A stretch of 23,512 bases of DNA from a virus: positions 1 to 23,512 of the IMG/VR virus record IMGVR_UViG_3300013137_000097; one strand, given 5' to 3'. Below are positions 20,665-23,512 of the stretch, one piece after another; position 1 is the stretch's first letter; each line of letters begins with the position of its first letter. Below the pieces are notes generated by a model, which was given only the letters and a program-made list of their open reading frames with translations, made no database searches and was not told the origin of the DNA. Position numbers and translations under genes: made by a program.

Positions 20665-20693
20665 ACTATATCATATATAGCCATCTTTGTCAA
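20665..20693 (-). promoter_or_regulatory. Strong promoter of the zinc mini-protein operon
   Basis: TTGACA (20688-20693), a 17-base spacer and TATAGT (20665-20670). The -35 starts one base after the stop of the His-rich gene, and the next ATG is at 20653-20655. It closely matches 15295-15323 and shares the ATGG spacer motif with 16703-16731. Confidence 0.78.
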
Positions 20694-20694
20694 A

Positions 20695-20871
20695 TTAGTG
20701 AGAGTGGGAAGAGTCGGCACATAAATAGATCTTATCTCCCAGCCACCAAGGTCGTTGACCCCAAATCTTTTCCTCATACCCACATTCGGTGCAGTATTTT
20801 ACCCCACATTGGTAGCAATACTCCCAGTTGTGAATATGGTGATGATGGTGATGATTATGATTGTGTAGCAT
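20695..20871 (-). CDS. 58-residue zinc ribbon with natural His6 tract
   Basis: The first 14 residues include HNHNHHHHHHIH, six histidines in a row and nine in total, encoded by mixed CAT and CAC codons. Residues 19-31 form a zinc ribbon (CYQCG ... CTECG). A tryptophan-rich segment (GQRPWWLGDK) and a final His-rich end (SSHSH) follow. This should bind Zn, Ni or similar metal strongly. A strong AAGGAG site inside the end of the vWA gene sets the start, giving a 17-base overlap, so it is co-translated with the vWA protein. Metal storage or delivery to the vWA or zinc proteins is inference. Confidence 0.7.
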   Translation of the reverse strand: MLHNHNHHHHHHIHNWEYCYQCGVKYCTECGYEEKIWGQRPWWLGDKIYLCADSSHSH

Positions 20872-21517
20872 TTAACTCCTTTGTCATGTCTTTAGATCCA
20901 CTGAAAAATTCACTAGTTCCCCCTCCACCACCAGCTGAGGCCGACATTGCATAAAATGCAGTATTCTGGGCAAGAGAGCGAAGTGCCGTGGTTGAGCCAA
21001 GAGAGCTAGCTTCCCAGCTTAATGAATTACCCCTAGCAATTCCAAAGCTTTGAGCGGTTTGCCAAGCATCTTGGTTAGCGCCCATAAAGGTAAAGGTCCA
21101 ATTACCCCTTTGCTCTAGTTTCTTGATCAAATCCTTAAGACACTTCTCATCGTGCTTAACGGAAGAGTTCTCTTCTCCGTCTGTCATAATGGTAACGACC
21201 ACTGCTTTTCTACCCTTCATTTCATTAACTCGCTCGACAATGTTCTCAATGGTTTCGACTGCCGCATCATAAAGTGGGGTACCGCCGTTTGGTCTATATG
21301 TTTTATTATCTAGTGGCTTAACGTCTTTAATCGGAGTTAGAAGATATGGGGTATCAATACTAACAGTATCAAAGAGGGTGAGGGTAAACAAAATATCCTT
21401 ACTATTCTCTCCATCCTTAAGTTCTTTAATGTATGCATTAAATCCACCAATGACATCCTTTCTGATTGATTCCATTGAACCAGATTTATCCAGTATGAAG
21501 TTGACTATCGTTTTCAT
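20855..21517 (-). CDS. vWA-domain protein
   Basis: A 220-residue von Willebrand A domain with an intact metal-ion adhesion site: DKSGS at 10-14, T80 in NGGTPLYDA and D113 in TDGEENSS. Such domains bind partner proteins through Mg2+ or Mn2+. The C-terminal region carries a flexible stretch with GGGGG near residue 196. There is no signal peptide, so it acts in the cytoplasm. I start at the ATG at 21515-21517, with AAGGAGAA upstream; the frame's earlier ATG has no site and would remove nothing of the domain. It overlaps the Phd-like gene by 32 bases and the His-rich gene by 17. Confidence 0.85.
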   Translation of the reverse strand: MKTIVNFILDKSGSMESIRKDVIGGFNAYIKELKDGENSKDILFTLTLFDTVSIDTPYLLTPIKDVKPLDNKTYRPNGGTPLYDAAVETIENIVERVNEMKGRKAVVVTIMTDGEENSSVKHDEKCLKDLIKKLEQRGNWTFTFMGANQDAWQTAQSFGIARGNSLSWEASSLGSTTALRSLAQNTAFYAMSASAGGGGGTSEFFSGSKDMTKELNATQS

Positions 21518-21722
21518 TTGACGATTCTCCTTTAATTGTTGCTCTAAGAGCTGAACCCCCACCTGCGCCTCCACCTCCTCCTAAAATAGAAGAGACACAA
21601 AATACGGCTTGTCCCCTATTTGTTATTAGGGTAGCCTCTCCTGGGGCAGGAAGGTTTTGATAAATATTTTGTTGGAACTCACGGATCCCAACGGATTTTG
21701 TGTGATTGTGGTCATGAATCAT
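21486..21722 (-). CDS. Phd/YefM-like protein with glycine-rich linker
   Basis: A 78-residue protein. Residues 9-46 resemble the N-terminal DNA-binding domain of Phd/YefM antitoxins: SVGIREFQQNIYQNL, then GEATLITNRGQAVFCV. The start has a HDHNH stretch. A GGGGGAGGGS linker leads to a charged tail (RATIKGESSNENDS), in place of the usual toxin-binding helix. The next gene is a vWA protein rather than a recognisable toxin. I start at the ATG at 21720-21722, which overlaps the upstream stop as ATGA. It could autoregulate through the palindromes at 21948-21986. The family call is moderate. Confidence 0.6.
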   Translation of the reverse strand: MIHDHNHTKSVGIREFQQNIYQNLPAPGEATLITNRGQAVFCVSSILGGGGGAGGGSALRATIKGESSNENDSQLHTG

Positions 21723-21946
21723 AATACAACTTCTCCAAGTAGACATCCCTCGTGTACTAGACCCCCTTTATATATTTTGGGTTGGACAACCATTCCGCAG
21801 GCATCACATTTGAAATAACACCACCATTGGAATAATCCACACCTAGAACATCTTTTATTTTTTTCGTCGTAAGAGCATCCATAGTTAGAACAAATTAGTT
21901 TTCTAACTATCTTTATCGCCCATCGTGGTAAGTGGTTGTAAATCAT
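21719..21946 (-). CDS. Zinc-finger protein heading the vWA module
   Basis: A 75-residue protein with a basic start (HLPRWAIKIVRKL) and cysteines at C19, C24, C33, C36 (CSRCG) and then C43, C47, C50 (CDACG) and C68, enough for two zinc sites. It has no ribosome binding site, and the ATG lies about ten bases after a putative -10, again a near-leaderless arrangement. It is followed by the Phd-like gene via an ATGA overlap. The function is unknown; its position suggests a co-regulator or partner of the vWA protein. Confidence 0.68.
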   Translation of the reverse strand: MIYNHLPRWAIKIVRKLICSNYGCSYDEKNKRCSRCGLFQWWCYFKCDACGMVVQPKIYKGGLVHEGCLLGEVVL

Positions 21947-21947
21947 G

Positions 21948-21986
21948 TGTAGCTACATTGAAACATACATGTAGCTACATTGTCAA
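21948..21986 (-). promoter_or_regulatory. Promoter with two TGTAGCTACA operators
   Basis: TGTAGCTACATTG occurs at 21948-21960 and 21970-21982, 22 bases apart, which puts both palindromes on one face of the helix. TTGACA (-35) lies at 21981-21986. The best -10 is a weak TTCAAT (18-base spacer) between the palindromes. A dimer bound to each would block the promoter of the zinc-finger/Phd-like/vWA genes. Confidence 0.6.
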
Positions 21987-21990
21987 TACC

Positions 21991-22326
21991 CTAATATAAA
22001 TCTTCACTAAATAGAGTCCCCCGCATATATCCTTCTGGAGAAGCACTGGGTATTCCTGCGGCGTCCTGGAGCTTCCTACCCTCTTCTCTAGTTACATAGC
22101 GGTTGTATGAGGTAATAAAGCCCTGGTCGCCAATCATTAGCTCTTTTTGGTCTAGGTGTTCGGCAACGCCCGCATGGAAACAATCCGCATGGCGGTGACC
22201 ACGGACAACGGTCCCGTCGTTTAATTTGATGGCAGCACAGATACAAATCTCTGGTTTAAAGAAATCCCAGTAGCCATACTTCTCCCCGTATTCTTTCCAC
22301 TGGGAAACTCCCATCGGCGAGTTCAT
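21991..22326 (-). CDS. Conserved-looking phage protein, unknown function
   Basis: A 111-residue protein starting at the ATG that overlaps the upstream stop as ATGA, with GGGAGG ahead of it; a GTG 18 bases further up is an alternative. The middle has ICICAAIKLNDGTVVRGHRH, then ADCFH, and the C-terminal half has QGFITSYNRYVTREEGRKLQ and ends in LFSEDLY. I associate these blocks with a family common in phage genomes, without an assigned function. The His/Cys set (HRHADCFH) could bind metal. Confidence 0.7.
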   Translation of the reverse strand: MNSPMGVSQWKEYGEKYGYWDFFKPEICICAAIKLNDGTVVRGHRHADCFHAGVAEHLDQKELMIGDQGFITSYNRYVTREEGRKLQDAAGIPSASPEGYMRGTLFSEDLY

Positions 22327-22595
22327 ACAATATCTACCTCCCACTCGGCTTCACAAGAGATACAGTGTTTATCTTTTTTACTTAGATGGACTTCCATCCC
22401 ACAGTGGCAGTGTTTTTTAATAATATAGCTCCACGCCTCTTCCTTGGTTTTAAAAATTGGTTCGTCTGGGAAATTTTCTTCATTGGGCATATATACTGGT
22501 TGATACCCCCCACAACACTGGTCACACCAAGCTACCCTTTCGTCTGGTTGTTTGCCACAGGCTGGGCATCTATCGGATTCATCGTAAGTCTTCAT
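22323..22595 (-). CDS. Double zinc-ribbon protein
   Basis: A 90-residue protein with two cysteine modules: CPACG at 10-14 with CDQCC at 24-28, then CHCG around 63-66 with CISC at 78-81. An acidic/aromatic region containing EEAWSYIIKKH lies between. Two zinc ions are expected. GGAGAA stands just before the ATG, which overlaps the membrane-protein stop as ATGA. It is the first of the zinc mini-proteins in transcription order. Confidence 0.7.
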   Translation of the reverse strand: MKTYDESDRCPACGKQPDERVAWCDQCCGGYQPVYMPNEENFPDEPIFKTKEEAWSYIIKKHCHCGMEVHLSKKDKHCISCEAEWEVDIV

Positions 22596-22741
22596 TCTTC
22601 TCCGTCAAAATAAGCAACTAATCCATATATTCCAATTAAACCAATTATTATCATTTGAAAAGTATGGACAGATAATCCCATAAACCCAACTACCATAAGA
22701 AATAGTATTACAATGCTCTGGAGTAGGCAAAGAGTTCTCAT
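22592..22741 (-). CDS. 49-residue two-helix membrane protein
   Basis: A small hydrophobic protein with segments at about 6-24 (LLQSIVILFLMVVGFMGLS) and 28-44 (FQMIIIGLIGIYGLVAY), separated by a short polar turn, ending in an acidic DGEE. Both ends overlap neighbours as ATGA, which is strong support for translation. It could be a hairpin-type holin-like or membrane-modulating protein; nothing more specific can be said. Confidence 0.65.
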   Translation of the reverse strand: MRTLCLLQSIVILFLMVVGFMGLSVHTFQMIIIGLIGIYGLVAYFDGEE

Positions 22742-22899
22742 TTCTTCTTTTTCTCCTGGTGTTCAGCTACGTAGGTCACAAAGTCTAGGATGGCTTGTCG
22801 GGCTACTCTTTCTAAAATTAACCCAGTGTCACTAGTCTGGGAAGACAAATTAGCTTGGGCATAGGAGTTCGCCATACGCAGTAGGTACCCTATAGTCAT
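22738..22899 (-). CDS. 53-residue helical hypothetical protein
   Basis: A small protein with a helix-like start (YLLRMANSYAQANLSS), a second helix (LILERVARQAILDFVTYVAEH) and a lysine tail (QEKKKK). A strong GGAGGAAAC site and ATGA overlaps on both sides support it. No family recognised. Confidence 0.65.
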   Translation of the reverse strand: MTIGYLLRMANSYAQANLSSQTSDTGLILERVARQAILDFVTYVAEHQEKKKK

Positions 22900-23219
22900 G
22901 TTTCCTCCGATTCTAATTTTTTAAAATCCCCAGTAGCTGCCTGTGCACCACAATGTACGGCATCTTCTACAACTCCCTGGAGTTCATACAAGAACTCACC
23001 CCTTGACTGAGCAAGTCCTCCTGCTATATAACCTTTTTTGTATGCATCAATCTTTTCTGCTTGTAGTTGTGAGGAGAGGAGGTCAATAATTGCTTGTTTT
23101 GACGCTGCCTCTGTTAACATTTGGTGCCCCTCAACACCATCATGGCTTACTCTAATGCCCAAAGATATAGAGCAAAAAAGTTCATCTATCTTCTCCCGTA
23201 TCTCCTCTGTCTGTTTCAT
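22896..23219 (-). CDS. Hypothetical protein after the methyltransferase
   Basis: A 107-residue helical protein (TEEIREKIDELFCSISLGI, then ASKQAIIDLLSSQLQAEKIDAYKKGYIAG). The C-terminal part has two more cysteines and an acidic tail. An AGGAG lies nine bases before the ATG, which overlaps the methyltransferase stop as ATGA. No family recognised; it may be a partner of the methyltransferase only by position. Confidence 0.68.
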   Translation of the reverse strand: MKQTEEIREKIDELFCSISLGIRVSHDGVEGHQMLTEAASKQAIIDLLSSQLQAEKIDAYKKGYIAGGLAQSRGEFLYELQGVVEDAVHCGAQAATGDFKKLESEET

Positions 23220-23512
23220 ATCATCATCTCCTGAGTATTATTTATTCTCGCCCTTGCAATCTTAATGTATTCTTCGTTTAACTCTATTCCAATAAACTCT
23301 CGTTTTAGTCTCTTACAAACTACGCCAGTAGTACCTGAGCCAGCGAACGGATCGAGGACAGTCCCGCCGACAGGACAGCCAGCCTTTATGGGTGTTTCAC
23401 ATAATGCTTCAGGGTATGTTGCAAAGTGCGCCTCTTTGAATGGTTTTGTAGTTATACGCCAGACACAGCGTTTGTTGCGACCATTTGGCGAACCTCCAAA
23501 AACACTTGCTCT
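23216..23512 (-). CDS. DNA methyltransferase (N6-adenine/N4-cytosine type), C-terminal part
   Basis: The last 98 codons of a methyltransferase whose N-terminus lies beyond the right edge. DPFAGSGTTG near visible residues 56-65 is the SAM-binding motif I of the N6/N4 class (PF01555). It is followed by CKRLKREFIGIELNEEYIKIARARI, the usual end of this family. PFKEAHFATYPEAL before it is also typical. Motif I near the C-terminus means the catalytic (D/N)PPY motif is upstream, outside the window (beta-class order). It adds a second modification besides the cytosine methyltransferase at 17066-18286. Confidence 0.88.
   Translation of the reverse strand, partial: RASVFGGSPNGRNKRCVWRITTKPFKEAHFATYPEALCETPIKAGCPVGGTVLDPFAGSGTTGVVCKRLKREFIGIELNEEYIKIARARINNTQEMMI

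Noticed and set aside
21486-21722. Classical toxin-antitoxin pair
   Set aside because: The antitoxin-like domain is present, but no RelE, Doc or similar toxin is adjacent and the tail is a glycine linker rather than a toxin-binding helix.
21948-21986. CRISPR-like repeat
   Set aside because: There are only two copies of 13 bases with a 9-base gap, each palindromic, so tandem operators fit better.
1-23512. Recoded stop codons (TGA as Trp or Gly)
   Set aside because: TGA is used repeatedly as the real stop in ATGA overlaps, and all recognised proteins are complete without read-through.

Overview
The window is a fragment of a tailed double-stranded DNA phage genome (Caudoviricetes). It carries a contiguous head/packaging block: terminase small and large subunits, portal, scaffold-like protein, and a major capsid protein of the SU10/DUF5309 type. 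Around this lies a dense array of small accessory genes joined by ATGA, TAATG or longer overlaps. The sequence is A+T-rich. Genes end with TAA, TAG and TGA, and in-frame TGA is never needed, so I see no sign of recoding. I cannot name the host. No tRNA, rRNA, CRISPR array, integrase or IS transposase was seen. Nearly all genes lie on the minus strand, so they are transcribed from high to low coordinates.

Right part (23512 to about 16700), early/accessory genes: the C-terminal end of a DNA-adenine/N4-cytosine-type methyltransferase, then a coupled run of small proteins including a two-helix membrane protein. Next is a module of zinc ribbon, Phd/YefM-like protein, vWA protein and a zinc ribbon with a natural His6 tract. 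Its control region carries two copies of a TGTAGCTACA palindrome. Further zinc-ribbon mini-proteins follow, then a 27-residue membrane peptide, an HNH endonuclease, a polynucleotide-kinase-like P-loop kinase, a C5-cytosine methyltransferase and another HNH endonuclease.

Middle part (about 16700 to 11000): a small alarmone-hydrolase-like HD protein coupled to a C39-like cysteine peptidase, a membrane protein, several small unknown genes, a DUF1599-like protein and a calcineurin-like phosphoesterase. The only confident plus-strand gene, a MazG-like pyrophosphohydrolase, follows an operator-rich divergent control region. An HNH-fold protein is read in the opposite direction from that region.

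Left part (about 10700 to 1), virion genes: an RHH regulator, an unknown gene, terminase small subunit, and a terminase large subunit split in two by an inserted HNH endonuclease. Then come two small genes, a terminator-like hairpin, the portal, small genes, the scaffold candidate, the capsid protein and head-completion candidates. Another HNH gene is flanked by imperfect direct repeats, and one structural candidate is cut by the left edge.

Three minus-strand promoters (15295-15323, 16703-16731, 20665-20693) share a TTG -35 start, an ATGG at the same spacer position and a TATA-type -10. Two of them, and possibly the promoters of the RHH gene and the vWA module, place the start codon only a few bases after the predicted transcription start. 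Ten small genes shorter than 60 codons are reported here because overlap, ribosome binding site or composition supports them to varying degrees.
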